NCBI GenBank assembly: GCA_034620365.1
Contig: JAQGEQ010000354.1
Coordinates: 372,001 to 436,000 of the forward strand
From: Pegea sp. RAD2-039
Lineage: Eukaryota; Chordata; Thaliacea; Salpida; Salpidae
Length of the DNA stretch: 64,000 bases
Reading direction: 5' to 3'
How positions within the stretch are numbered: position 1 is the stretch's first letter; each line of letters begins with the position of its first letter. A program made the translations under genes and the position numbers. Below, one piece after another: positions 1-11,771 of the stretch. The notes under the pieces are model-generated. The model saw only the letters and a program-made list of their open reading frames with translations, searched no databases and was not told where the DNA came from.

Positions 1-1630
1 TAAAAATGCAAAATGATATTATAAGTGTTATAAGAATTAATCTAAAAAAATTAATTCATGTTGAAAAATCATTAATTTCTGAAAATGGTTTAAATTCAAC
101 AATTGAAAATAATTAGTTTAATGCATATATAACATAAAAAAGTACAAAAACATGATTCAACAATTAAAATATATCAATTAAAATATATCCATTTCAAAAC
201 TGAACTATTTACTAAACTTAAAAAATTACTACACTTATTAAAACTGATTAAAATTGTATTTCAAATAAATAGTTCAAAACAATAAATGTTAACTTAAAAT
301 TACTAAAGTTGAATTAATGTAAGGCATACAAAATAAATCTAAAAGACATAAAGAAAGTAAGAAGAATAGTAGCTGGATCAATAAAAACTAACTTGAAAAA
401 TAAAAAGTTAACATAATGAAACTGCTAACCGGTTCTTACACGTTCTTACTCTAAAACTGTGAATAGGTTTTTTATGGCTATAAACAGTTTTGCAAACCTT
501 TAAAATTGCGCAAAGGAACTTTAGCTTAAAAATATAAACCTAACATTCCAAAAGCTGCAAAATAACTTTTGTTCCAGATCTGATCAGCAAACCATTTTCT
601 TAAGTTATTAAAATCATAGTCATATTTTATGATTAAGTATTTAAGATCTCATGAATAACTGTGAAATCTATCACCTCTTTCAAAATTTAGTTTAAAAAAT
701 GTTATTTAATAATTTCATTAACAAGGATCTGCTATATAAAGAGCTTTCAAAAGGTAATGGCAACACAGTTAACAAGTTTGTGTTTCATATTAGAAGTTTC
801 GAATAAAAAACGAGGAAAAAAATCGAATAGGTAAAACTGGTAAGGCTTTATTTTAGAGTAAGGTTAGATTAATTGAATGGCAAATTAGTTGCAAGAAGTC
901 AAAATGTTTAAAAACTACCAAAATAGATGTTTAATTATCGAAAAACTTTAATTTTTACGAGTTATTGTTTTATCATGATTAATATCAAACTTATCGATAT
1001 ACAACTGGAAGGTTGTAATAAGTTATTTTATAGCTAAATATAAACATATGTGCCAATTAGTGTACCTAAAAGTTATTACTAAAATTTAGAGTAACGTTTT
1101 TTACAGGTAATTGTATAAACGGAATACTTTTCAAACAAAATTCTTCTGCAATTTATTATGTAAAAAAGAAATTGAATCTAACTGCTGCCAGACTTAACTA
1201 AAATGTTTCTATTTTGAATTAAACAAATGTTAGAACATTATTCCTTACTTTGTAGACTACCAATTTCAAAGAAATCTAACTTTATGGATGATTATTTTAT
1301 CACTGAATATGATATTTTTACTACCGTCCACAAAAATTAGGGACAAATTAACTCGTAAACCTTGAAGAATTCCTTTCTAATCTATGAAGAGATCTATCTA
1401 TTTTGTAATACAACCTGTATTACACACCTTTGATTCCTTATTATCATCCAGTTGTATACTTTCACAGTGAAAAAGTTCTATTTCATCCAGATAGAAATAA
1501 ACCGCTTAAAATTATCAAACAATTTGTCACATTAATAGCTTCTGTTGAGTCTTTGAATTGATCATTTCACAGGAAATTCGGAAACTTCTTCTCAATTACA
1601 ATTTACTCTCTAATTATCAATTTGCATCCC
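1..1630. other. AT-rich intergenic DNA
   Basis: No gene is seen here. The stretch is very A+T-rich with frequent stops in all frames. Bases 661-736 belong to a dispersed repeat that recurs at 17641-17716, listed separately. Confidence 0.6.
661..736. repeat. Dispersed repeat, copy A
   Basis: This block closely matches 17641-17716 in the same orientation. Both contain AATCTATCACCT, then a TTTAAAAAAT core, a TTTAATAATTTC stretch and an AACAAG end. Identity is high over about 75 bases with a few substitutions and small indels. Neither copy sits in a recognisable gene, so it is probably part of an unclassified mobile element. The family is not known to me. Confidence 0.55.
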
Positions 1631-2480
1631 TTCCTCAAAGATCTTCCAGTGATTAGCTTTCGTCCTGTTTCCACCAGTAGCTATGATCCTCAGCAAATAA
1701 TTTGTTAACCAATATCATCCATACCAACATTAACAAAACCTTTGACTCAGTTTCACATCTCATATTAGTAAAACTTCTTAAGCAGTTTAACATTAACCCA
1801 ACTCTTATCTTTTAGATGTAGCAATTTCTTAAAGATAGATAGCAACAAGTCTTAATAATTAATAACACTTCTTCAGGTTTTTATGAGGTTTTCAGTGGTG
1901 TTCCTAAAATCATTATTATTGGCCCACTACATACAGTTCTCCACCGATGGTTCTGGAAACTTCATGCTTTTTGCCGACGATGCCAAACTCTTTGGTAATA
2001 AATCTTCATTTGAATCCACTAATCTATGGCTTCAATTGAAACAACTCAAGCTCGCTAAATGCTTTCACCTGTCAATAAGTAAAAATTTAAGCTCCAACTC
2101 AACTTGAACTGACTTTTATTTAGACAAGAATAACATTTCCCGATTTTAGGTCATTAAAGACCCGTGAATCTTCCTCTCTCAGGACTTAAAATGAACTCAA
2201 CGCACAAATCATTGGTTCAGAATAAGTTCATTAAATTTAAACCAAACTCTTAAATCTTTTAAGATAATAAAATACTTGGACATTATTACAAAGGGTAACC
2301 AAGGTTTGGAATTCCTTTCCCGATTCCATTACTACATTTATCGCATCTTTTAAAATTTCTTTAAAAAGGCACGATATGATTAAACTCTTTATCAAGTGAT
2401 ATATAGCACTGCCAGTGCTTTTCCTATTATTTCGTCATATTAAATTTGCTATTCATCGTTTACGTTTAACTGATGCTTTT
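1630..2480 (+). pseudogene. Decayed non-LTR retrotransposon reverse transcriptase
   Basis: Broken reading frames on the plus strand carry fragments in the order of a LINE reverse transcriptase. Near 1740-1800 is a 'FDSVSH' segment followed by a leucine-rich helix. Near 1900-1990 is an 'FADDAKLF' catalytic-box match, the FADD/YADD motif with both Asp retained. Near 2290-2390 is the 'VWNSFPDSI...SFKISLKRH' tail typical of the C-terminal end of jockey/CR1-like elements. Stops and frameshifts separate the pieces, so no intact enzyme is encoded. It is an old, dead insertion with no flanking gene relationship. The family assignment within LINEs is inferred from motifs only. Confidence 0.7.
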
Positions 2481-2945
2481 ACAGTATTTTTTTCTTTCTT
2501 TATTAATCTTGAATTGTAATACCCAAGACCATTACCTCTTAAATGGTTTTTGTTTGCTATAAGAGCTGTTGAATATATAACTCACAGCTTAATAAATGCT
2601 GCAAAGCTTTTAATTTTTATATCACAAAAAACATTTCATAACAAATTAAAAATAAGATTTTTAACTTTAATTTATCAAAATTGATTCAAATGATAAAAAT
2701 TCTAATATACAGAATAACTAGTCATCTTTCTACTGAAATTTTATCAAATATATCTGCTTAAAATTAAGCAGCTCCTATGGACTTTAAAGGACACAGTGAA
2801 AAGGAGACCATTAAAACTACAACATGTGCAATGTTAAGCGGAGTCCATTTCATCAAATATTTAAGTTTTTGAATTAAAAGCTGTTGATCTAGAAAAAAAT
2901 AAAAGTAGAAGTTAAAGACTTCAGAGTCAAAAAATATTTAAATGT

Positions 2946-5184
2946 TTATGTGACAGCCGCCAAGACTTCTTTATCTTCACTAAACTTTCTGCAAGCAGAT
3001 TCTGCTTCTTGTATGTAACCATGGAAACGCTGATCAAAAATTCGTTGAATGTTTTGCAAGTTGGAAGCAAACTCTTCTTGAAAGCTCATTTTTGTTGAGG
3101 TTCGAGGTGAAGCATGAGCAACTTGCTTGCTTTCATGATGAATGTTTAACAAAGAAGAATCTGAAAACTGAATCAGTGAAGAAAGTGAATGAAAAAATTA
3201 GGATCAAAGATAACCTGTTGGGTTTGAAGAATTGTTAAAAAAGTTGTTTAAACTTTCTTCTAAATTTTCTTCTGTTCTACTTGTCAAGGGTATGATAGTC
3301 TCCAGTCTTTGAAATATTTCCTGAAATCGGTGTTTTGATAAATACTTTGCATTTTTTTTGCTGCCAGGCACTGCTGTCGCCTTGCTGTCAACGGCGCAGA
3401 CCTACAGGAAACCGGGGACCATCTCAGAAGGGTGACTGTGGCTTCAAGGTGTCTTCTACCAGGACTACCACTATAAGACCCATTTAAGAGTGGTTCCCTC
3501 ATAAATGCACATTGAGTTGAGAGTAATGTGCTCTTTAAATTCAATGATTGATGATATGGTCTTAATGACTTGGGACTGTAACCTCAAAGTTAACAGATTG
3601 TAAATTTTATTTCGGAATTTCTCTTTCCTAGAAGTTTTAACATCCTGAAGAGACTATCAAGATATTTTGGAGGAGTTTTTCTTCAATCCCCAAAAAATTG
3701 AAGATTAAATAATCAATTTAAAAAGAGTTTGTAAACTGAAAGCAACCTTAAATGAAGGTCTTTGAAGATCGCATACATTCCAACATCCTTCAACTAGATT
3801 ATTCAATCTAATTGGTGAAGAGAGAGGAAACTTAAGAATCCATTTATTTGCTGGAGTTTCTAAAATCTAATCAAATGGTAAATTAAAACATAATTTAATA
3901 AAAAAATGATTTTATTTGTACCAAACCTGTGAAATACTTCTATTCTGATGAGCAGGTTTTCCAGTCATCATTTCCCATAAAATGATCCCAAATGCGTACA
4001 CATCGTTTTTAGTTGTTATGTGAAAAGGATGTTTAATCATTTCAGGAGCAAGATAAACTATTGTTGATGATAAACCAGGATTTATTCTGAAAAAAGCTTA
4101 CTTGTTAACTTATTTTGAGTATCTACATTTAGAGCTTTCACCGAAGTTTTGAGAAACCATAATCACATATTTTAGCATTTCCATTTTGTTCTATAATGAT
4201 ATTAGAAGGTTTTAAATTGAGATGTAAAATTGGTGGGTCATGTTCATGTAGATAGTTCAAACCATTTGAAGCAGAGATAGAAATTTTAAAGAACATCGAT
4301 AATGGTAATCCATTTTTACACTCTGCAATTTTAAATTCAGTTTAAATTTGGAGGTAAATAAATAAAATACAAACAAAGTAGTTACCAGCTGCAAGAAAAA
4401 TATCTTTCAAAGTTTTGCCACTAGCGTGTTGCACTACAATACATGAATCTAGAGGGTTAGAAACCACCCCGACCACTCCAACAACGTTCTTATGATTGAG
4501 ATTTAGTAATAAAGATGTTTCCACAATCAAATAACTACAATCTGATGATGTCATCTGCCCACTAATTTGTAGTTTTTTAACAATGACTGGTTGGTTATTA
4601 TAAGTTCCTGAATATGAAACAGCCATGTTTCCTTCTCCAATAACATTGACTTTGTAATAACTTAACTTTGTGGGGTCTACTTTAGCACGTTTACTTGAAT
4701 AAGTTTGTTCACAACGACTTTTTTCTTTATTTAAATGTTGCTTTAATTTCAATGCTTTTAATTTAAACTTGTCTCTCTCTAAACTCAACTGTTTCACTTT
4801 TTCAACTAAATCAATCTGGTTTTCAACTTCTTTTTTCGTTACATAACTTTTTTGGATTGCATTTAAAGTATTTGTTTTATTAATGAATTTTTGAACTGGA
4901 AATAATTTTTCTTCAACTGTTTTTTCCAAAGACATGACTACAGCCCTTCCATCTATATTTTCTTTATCTTTTTTGTTAATATCTTGTTTAGCAGACTTTA
5001 TTTTTGGATATTTTTCAACAGACTGAAAAACTTTCAATCTAGATTTTGAACTCTTAGGTTTCGTAGGAGCTTTTTTAGAAAAATCTTTTTGATTAGAACG
5101 TCTTTGAGATGAAATAGTTGATTTCATGAAACCTAACTCCTTTTTTTTGACAAACATTTCTGCATCACCTTTGTTTTTACTCAT
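2946..5184 (-). CDS. Kinase-fold protein (TKL/RIP-like), probable pseudokinase
   Basis: Exons on the minus strand read 5184-4386, 4322-4142, 4086-3927 and 3866-3747. A distal part follows, with an exon ending at 3215 and a last exon at 3160-2946. The joins 4386/4322, 4142/4086, 3927/3866 and 3215/3160 keep phase. The exon between 3747 and about 3283 is unresolved because a repeat lies there. The N-terminus (to about residue 180) is Lys/Ser-rich with a short coiled coil. The kinase fold follows, with a GEG glycine loop, VIVKK lysine, an alpha-C Glu, and C-lobe APE and 'CW...RPSF' motifs. The HRD motif reads HLN and DFG reads DYG, so the catalytic base Asp is Asn; loss of phosphotransfer is inferred. 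The ATG at 5184 lies 25 bases after a TTTTGTTTCAG acceptor. Family placement beyond TKL-like is uncertain. Confidence 0.72.
3365..3605 (-). repeat. SINE-like repeat fragment inside the kinase-like gene
   Basis: A GC-shifted block within an intron of the minus-strand kinase-like gene. Bases 3550-3600 match 38900-38949 in the same orientation. The shared core contains GATGA-ATGGT, ATGAC-TGGGACTGT and CAGATT. The rest of the two blocks differs, so this is either a diverged or chimeric copy. An 86-residue open frame across it has no recognisable protein and is treated as chance. Confidence 0.5.
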
Positions 5185-5209
5185 TATTTTAACAAAGAAA
5201 ATATCAAAG

Positions 5210-6190
5210 CTGAAACAAAAAATCATTACATTTAATAAAAGTATATATAAATTTTGAATCTAATTAATTTATATATTTCTGATTATAATTTTATAAAAAT
5301 ATAACCAACACCAAATAGTTTTTTTTAACTTATAGTAAACGGTGAAAAAATGTTTCTATAACTATTAAAATATATTTTCCATTATGTATGAAACTAAATT
5401 TTATATTTTACAAATAAAGTATGAAAATCATTATAAAATAACATTTGAGAAAACTTTTTCAACAAAAATCAAACTCATTCATAAAAACAATATTGATATT
5501 ATAGAATAAAACTACATTTAAACATTTAAATAAATCAATGGAAAATTATAACTTTTATTTTTTTCAATTCAAATTATAGTTAAACGCAAATAAAAATAAA
5601 ATAGCATAAATAGCATTACATAAATTGTGAAAAATCACTTTATCAACCTTGCATAAATAGCACTTATACATCTAAATAGTTTTATAGCTGAATAACTATT
5701 AACTTTTTTAAGTTCTATATATTTAAGCAAAACATCATAAAATTTCAATAGGTAGCTTCAACCTTCATCCACTTACTATAATCAAAGAGATTTGAAAAAT
5801 GTCGTTTTTAACGATTATTTGAATATTTACTAATTTAGAAAACGATAAACAACAGCTTGATTTAAGAAATTAAAAATGGTGTTAAATTAAAAAAAGGTTG
5901 AACGCACTGTAGAGTTATTAAAACATAGCCCTAAGCCAAGTGTTAAACACCTAAAACTAAATAATTTGTTTATTCAAGTTATAAGTAATATATAATGCTG
6001 TCTATAACTTTACACATTAATTACATTTCATTTTCTTTGGATTTTCTACCTGATCTGTTGGAAAAACTGTAATACAACAAACACAGCTCTCTTATAAAAA
6101 TACATAGACTTCATCAAAATTTTATCATTTTTGTAGATTAAAAAACTTTAAAAAGTATAAACTTATTAGATTTTTTAATTCATTAAGATC
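5210..6190. other. AT-rich intergenic DNA
   Basis: No gene or structured RNA is seen. It holds the 5' flank of the minus-strand kinase-like gene. Sequence is A/T-rich without long open frames. Confidence 0.5.
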
Positions 6191-6570
6191 TTCTAACTTA
6201 TACGGATTATATAAGTCTTAGACCGTTGCATTACCATAAATGGGACAATTATGTTTCCAAAATCTTTGCAAAATCAATCAACCTTGTCTTCCTTATTGTA
6301 AAGACCTTTAATTCTAAGAACCCATGCTTTTTTATCAATCTTTTCAAATTGTACGTACGCCCAATTCTTGAATACAATGTCAGTGCATGGATGCCATATC
6401 AAGTTAGTGATATCAAAAAGATCGAGTCTGTTCAGGCCACATTTACGAGATTATTATGCAGGAAACTTAATATTAAATATGATAGTTATAAACATCGTCT
6501 TAGTCTCTTCAATTTAGATACTTTAGAAATTCGACAGATTAAATGCGATTTAATTCTTATTTTTTAAACT
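6190..6570 (+). pseudogene. LINE reverse transcriptase 3' fragment
   Basis: A 113-residue open frame (6226-6567) matches the downstream end of non-LTR reverse transcriptases. It contains a 'WDNYVSKIFAKS' segment, then 'LYVRPILEYNVSAW', 'DIKKIESVQATFTR' and 'YKHRLSLFNLDTLEIRQIKCDL'. These are the usual hallmarks of the thumb/connection region (compare RPILEY..W.P and IE.VQ..FT). No upstream RT core or endonuclease is joined to it. It ends in AT-rich DNA and is read as a truncated insertion. Whether it belongs to the same family as the remnant at 1630-2480 cannot be told by eye. Confidence 0.75.
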
Positions 6571-6599
6571 ATTTACAATTTAATTAATTTTATAAATTA

Positions 6600-7255
6600 T
6601 CCGCAGATTTATTTCATTCTTTTTACATTTTAATTTCTCGATAGTCTTTGATTTCTCGGTCTACTTTCATGGAAAAGTCCCAGAGTAATTTTTGTCTTCC
6701 ATAAACGGTCCAGAAATATGATTCTTCACATTCAGGAATATCTGCTGCTTTACAAATGCACCAGTTAAAGTATTTAGCTATTCTATTTCTACAATTATTA
6801 AACATCCTAATATGATATGGTTGATGGTTTAGGCTTTAGTTTTACATTTATTTTCTGCATTTGTCGTCTTGAGCGGTTTTTGATATTCTTGTCTAGAATT
6901 TTTTGTAGTTATATTGGTCTTATTACACTAGTAGTCCTTCTGTTTCTACTTTGGGCCTTGCACTGCCATCTATATGTATGAATCAAGGGCACATTAACCT
7001 ACTTCGTACTTTATACAGATTGTCCATGAGGTATATAGTTAATATTTTGATAAATCCAAAAATGAGAGAAAAAAAAATTTTAGGTAATATTATTTTCTTG
7101 ATATAATTTTTTGTAGCACACACTACATAAAGTCAGTAATATAGTATTAATAGTTATTACAACAAAATTTTACAAAATAAACTCAAGTTTTTAGAGCATT
7201 TTGGCTTTTACATAACCAACAAGTGCTTTCTAAATACGAGTTTATCATTATTTCA
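6600..7255. other. Intergenic DNA with an unassigned short minus-strand frame
   Basis: A 60-residue minus-strand open frame (6805-6623) contains Trp/Cys-rich sequence but matches no family I recognise. It may be part of a mobile element because it adjoins the LINE fragment. Nothing else is seen. Confidence 0.3.
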
Positions 7256-7261
7256 CTGATA

Positions 7262-7420
7262 ATCAAGTCAATAATAATGAAAATTCAAGTTATATTAACT
7301 GTTTTATTCGAAACTATACTTTATAGCGGTGTTGTATATGGTTGGCTTGCTTTATAGCCTATATATGAATAGAAAAAGCACTTTTCGAAATAATTTTAGT
7401 TATCTATCACTATCTGATTT
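7262..7420 (+). pseudogene. Degenerate partial copy of the SLC43-like gene start
   Basis: About 100 bases from 7266 match 8556-8665 almost base for base. The match includes the ATG, the MKIQV start and the 'ETILYSGV-YGW' segment. The copy has a 12-base deletion (the TCGACACTATTT of the intact gene is missing) and a CAG-to-TAG stop after 'YGWLAL'. Weaker similarity continues to about 7410. It lies about 1.3 kb upstream in the same orientation, so it is a tandem duplication remnant and not a working exon. Confidence 0.8.
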
Positions 7421-8495
7421 GTATTAGAATGATACAGCTCAAATAATAACATATTAAAATAATTTGTAATCTACATTTAATGCAGAACCATTTTAATTCC
7501 ATTTGCTTCATCTGGTTGTTATCAAATATATCGTAAATTTTCTTGCTCACATCACTACAGGTGAGATGAAAGCAGGAGAGACATTTAAGGCATTCTATTG
7601 CCGGATCTTCACCAGAGCAAATTTGATTGCAGGATAAGCAATAATAATAAAACAGATTTATAAAAACATGGTTTGGTGACGATTAAAACTTTAGCAAACT
7701 GTAAAGTGAAAAACAACTCCAAAAGATTTAAAATTCTTTTAAAACTTTTAAGTAGACATTTTTAATACAGATTACAGTATTTCAAAACGCTTAGTGGTTT
7801 TTATATTTTAAACCTCTAAACTTGAACAGTTTTACAATATACTCTAAATTTTACAAATACTACACAATTGAAATTACTCCAAGTTTATATCCAGTTGGCT
7901 ACAACTTTAATATATTTATTTTACTTTAAACATTAACTTTTTAAAACAAATAAAAATACATTTATATTTTTTCAAGGTTGTTCAAACATAAAATATAAAA
8001 GTTTGAGTTAATCAGCAAACCCACTAGCTGTTAATTCTTAATTCAAACAAATAAATAAAATCAAGCAGAATTATGTACAAAAGTATATAGTAGTCCAAAT
8101 ATCGAGTTGTATATTTCTGAGTACAACATAAGTTCACATCATTTCCGCTGTTGTAAGTCACGCAATCACGTGACGATATCATAATAGAATGTTCAGCGTC
8201 AAAGTAATGCTTAAAAACTTGACTATGTTTACATAATTAGTGTAAGCATTGATCAGGTTAATCAACAAGCTTGATATTAGTGAAAGATTTATTAAAATGT
8301 CGGTTTAAAGATAAAATTTAGTTTGCGGACCACAATAAGAAATTTACAGATAACTATATCTCATTTACTGTAAGTTGTTTAGATCTCTCGTGTTGTGATT
8401 AAATAAACCTTTTAAGTTTTTCCTGCAGATTATTTTTTCTTTAAGTTATCATATTCTATATGATCTTGTGTTTTTATAATATTACTACACATTTT
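7420..8495. other. Intergenic DNA upstream of the SLC43-like gene
   Basis: No gene is seen. A less AT-rich patch at about 7555-7640 may be an old repeat fragment. Near 8168-8180 is a CACGTGAC sequence, a generic E-box-like palindrome. Promoter elements cannot be assigned. Confidence 0.35.
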
Positions 8496-8569
8496 TCAGT
8501 CTTAAAAGGTCAATATGCTCTTTGTAAATGAAACTTTTTGCCATTTTACAGAAAATCAAGTCAGGAATA

Positions 8570-9982
8570 ATGAAAATTCAAGTTGTATTAACTGTTTTAT
8601 CGACACTATTTGAAACTATACTTTATAGCGGTGTTATATATGGCTGGCCTGCTTTACAGCCTATCTTACTTAAAGAAGGATATTTCTTCGAAACCTGTCA
8701 CAACCAAACGATCAATGGAGTAGAATGCTCGGAGCAATCGGACTCTTTAAGTTTAGTTTATACTATCTCACTTGCTTTATCAAACATTCTAAATTTTTTC
8801 CTTGGCTTTCTAATGGATAGAGTTGGTTTATGGTTCACCAGAACACTGATGCTTATAATGATTGGTGTTGGATTTTTACTTGTGGCAGTTGCTAAGCCAT
8901 TAGTAAACTCATTTTTATTGTATATCGCTTTTCCTTTACTATCTGTTGGAGGTATTGGAATTCTAGTTACAAACTTTGGAATCGTTGGGTTATGTCCAAA
9001 TTATAAAGGAACATTAAGTAGTTTCATAAGTGGATCAATGGGATCTTCATCAGTAGTGCTAGTAATCATAGCTGCTATTTATTCATTAGGCATAGAGTTA
9101 AGTCACATGTTTTACTTCTTAGCTCTAATTAGTATTGTTTTTCAATTTCGTACGTTTATATTGATGCCCAAAAATACTGTACCTTCTATACTACCAGCAG
9201 AATACAAGTACGGGTATAAAGAACTAGGTTGCTCTTTATTCAAACAGAGTAGCAAAAGTAAATCAAACACTAATGAGGCAGCTTACACACAGCCAACCGA
9301 GTCACCTAAATGTAGTTTAAAGACTCCACTGAAAAAACTATTCTTTTGGTCTAACGTTTGCTTTTTAAGTATTAATTTATTAGTAATGCTATACTTTGTC
9401 GGAAATTTTAATTCCTGGATTAAAACAAAGGCAGATGATGAGGAAACTGCAAACACTTACACAACTGTTTTTGGCATTCTGCTAAGTGCTGGTATACTCG
9501 TTTCACCAGTAGGCGGAACTATTATTGATCTCTCTTTCAAACGATTCCGGAAAACACTTGATACTAATTTGGCCTCAATGAAAGCAGTAGCAGTGGCTCA
9601 AATGTTCTGTTGTGTTTGTTTGATTATGTCCATGGTCTTCAGTCTCATACCAAGTATTGAAATTCAGTGGATAACGTTTATTTCAATAGTATTTGTGCGA
9701 TCTTTGGGATTTGCCACAACTGCTTCTCTACTAAACTTGTGTCTACCAGTGGAACATTTTGGAAGTTTGTATTCTATTACTTCTTCCATTTGTGGAGGAG
9801 TTATTTTTCTGAACTATCCTATAAGATTACTTACTCATGAAGTGTTAAATGATAATTACACAATTACTTACTCTGGTTTTCTTTTTTTGAGTGTATGTTC
9901 AATGATTCATCCTCTATACTTATTCAAAATTGTTAGAGACAAAGCAAAAATTGCTGCAGAATCACCCATAGTTCAAATTTAA
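8570..9982 (+). CDS. SLC43-family membrane transporter (SLC43A3/LAT-like)
   Basis: A single-exon frame of 470 residues from the ATG at 8570; an in-frame ATG at 8528 would add 14. The SLC43 layout is clear. TM1 carries 'SGVIYGWPALQPIL', a Cys-containing extracellular loop follows, then 'FFLGFLMDRVGLWFTRT' (MFS motif-A region) and 'FPLLSVGGIGILVTNFGIVGL'. Next come 'FISGSMGSSSVVLVII' and 'RTFILMPKNTVP', a Ser/Thr-rich central loop and six further hydrophobic helices. About 12 TMs are expected at the plasma membrane. In vertebrates this family carries nucleobases (SLC43A3) or large neutral amino acids (SLC43A1/A2); the resemblance is closest to SLC43A3. The 8570 start is preferred because it matches family length, the duplicated copy also begins there, and a TTTTACAG acceptor ends at 8551. 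The substrate is inferred. Confidence 0.85.
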   Translation: MKIQVVLTVLSTLFETILYSGVIYGWPALQPILLKEGYFFETCHNQTINGVECSEQSDSLSLVYTISLALSNILNFFLGFLMDRVGLWFTRTLMLIMIGVGFLLVAVAKPLVNSFLLYIAFPLLSVGGIGILVTNFGIVGLCPNYKGTLSSFISGSMGSSSVVLVIIAAIYSLGIELSHMFYFLALISIVFQFRTFILMPKNTVPSILPAEYKYGYKELGCSLFKQSSKSKSNTNEAAYTQPTESPKCSLKTPLKKLFFWSNVCFLSINLLVMLYFVGNFNSWIKTKADDEETANTYTTVFGILLSAGILVSPVGGTIIDLSFKRFRKTLDTNLASMKAVAVAQMFCCVCLIMSMVFSLIPSIEIQWITFISIVFVRSLGFATTASLLNLCLPVEHFGSLYSITSSICGGVIFLNYPIRLLTHEVLNDNYTITYSGFLFLSVCSMIHPLYLFKIVRDKAKIAAESPIVQI

Positions 9983-10134
9983 ATTAAATTATCATATTGG
10001 CAGCAGTTTTTTATTCAATTTGCTAATTTGGGTTTTTTCCTCAATGTTTCTTTAGTTAATTTCAATTTTCTACTACATCTGTCTTTTAAAGTTTAATTCT
10101 TATAAGTAATTAGAATGCATTTTTATGTAGTTTC

Positions 10135-10140
10135 AATAAA
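10135..10140 (+). terminator. Polyadenylation signal of the SLC43-like gene
   Basis: An AATAAA hexamer about 150 bases after the stop codon, followed by T-rich sequence. It is the first good signal after the gene. Confidence 0.6.
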
Positions 10141-11737
10141 GTATATAATTTATATTGCAGTTTGATTACTTCTAAAATTTTTCTTTAGCTTGCAGTAATA
10201 AATTCAATAGTTAATACACACCGATAAAGACAAATGTTATTGCCAGAAATGAACAATGATAAATGATTATACAGCCTCATGGTACACTCCTAATGAACTG
10301 TTTTATCAGCTTCAACCATAAATGATTACTATAGTTTTCAACCAACCATACCTTACCCTTGATGATATGAAATTATTTATTCTTTGTTTATCATTAAACA
10401 TAAACGTTTTTTACAAATCCCTTGTAAGCCTTTTAAATACTTTTAAATATTATTTTAAATAATAATTAACAATCTTAATTTAGAAGAACCGGAATCAAGA
10501 GTTTTTACTATTTTATTTTAAGATACTAGGCAAGAATTTATTAATCATTTTTGATTTTTAACTTTTAGTACTTCTAAGTTAGTTTTTAGATATTTTTTGT
10601 TTATAAATTGGCGTTAATTCTACAAATTAGTTTTGTCAAAAATAATTTATGTTAGTTTCACGAGTATGTAACTAAATCAAAAAGTGACTTAAATTGGTAA
10701 ATATTATCTGATATTTGCTCATTTTTAGAAAATAATTGTTTCACTATGTGGTGAAACTTTCATTAAATATGGAGGTCAAACAATGCAATAAGCCAAAATG
10801 CCAATTGATATCTTGTTCTATCAATTCAGTTTTTATTATTTTGTTGCTGTTATTATGTTATTTGTTTTTTAATGAAATTGTACAATTTATTGATTTAATA
10901 TTTATCTTATTAAGTTTGTTCTTTTATTATTGTATAAACTCATAATTTTTTCACTAATTTTATTGGTATATGTGTAAATATATTTCTTATGGTCTATTTT
11001 TATATAATGTTTATATAATTTTTATAATTAGTAATTGATAAACCTGTCTTTGAAAATGATTTACTCCTAAGCTGTCTTTCAAATAATTTTTTATATATTT
11101 CTGTAAATCATATTTGCTGTTCTTTCAGATTATCTTTTATAATAATATTTTTATTTTAAATTCTTAGTTTTGATAAACCTAAAACAGATGAATTATTTAA
11201 ACTCTTTTTAAGTGAATTATCTAAGAAAAATAATAGATTAATTTTGATTATAAAGATTTAAATTTGTATGATTTTGTTGTTTGCTTATTTGAATATTATT
11301 TGTCATATTAATTTTATACTTATAAATTTAGCTACTAAAGTTTTGTTTAAACAAGTTTATTTTTGCTTAATTTTAAACTATAAAGTATTTAGCGAAAGTT
11401 TATATATAAGTACCTATAAATTTGAGTAGTATTTGAATTATATTACTTTTTGTGTGTTAAATTGTTCTTTTATATTATAGGTACCTTTTAGTTATTAGAC
11501 TTCCTACTTTTAAATAAAAAGATTATTTGTCAATTGCTCTTAAATTCGTACTTTTATTTAGCCCTATTTTTACCTGAATTTAGTGATTAAACTTTTTATT
11601 TATCTTTCTTTGGGGCTAAATGGATTATATCTTCAGAAAAAAGCTCATATATATGAATTTTAAAAATGGAAAATACATTCTTTTAGAATTATAACTTTTT
11701 ATATAAATTTTTTTACTAACTTTTAAATCTGTTTTAG
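10141..11737. other. AT-rich intergenic DNA
   Basis: No convincing gene. A 69-residue hydrophobic frame at 10736-10945 looks like chance in T-rich DNA. At about 10738-10757 there is a perfect 7-base inverted repeat (GTTTCAC / GTGAAAC) with a 6-base loop; no function can be given. Confidence 0.4.
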
Positions 11738-11771
11738 ATTTTTATAATAAAAAGAAAGTAACTGAAAAAAG

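Noticed and set aside
3284-3544. 86-residue minus-strand frame in the GC-shifted block
   Set aside because: It overlaps the SINE-like repeat and does not join in phase to the kinase-like exons with confidence.
6623-6805. 60-residue minus-strand frame with Trp/Cys residues
   Set aside because: No family recognised, no splice partners and it sits beside a LINE fragment; not supportable as a gene.
10736-10945. 69-residue hydrophobic frame
   Set aside because: Composition is what T-rich DNA gives by chance, with no conserved motif and no acceptor or polyadenylation context.
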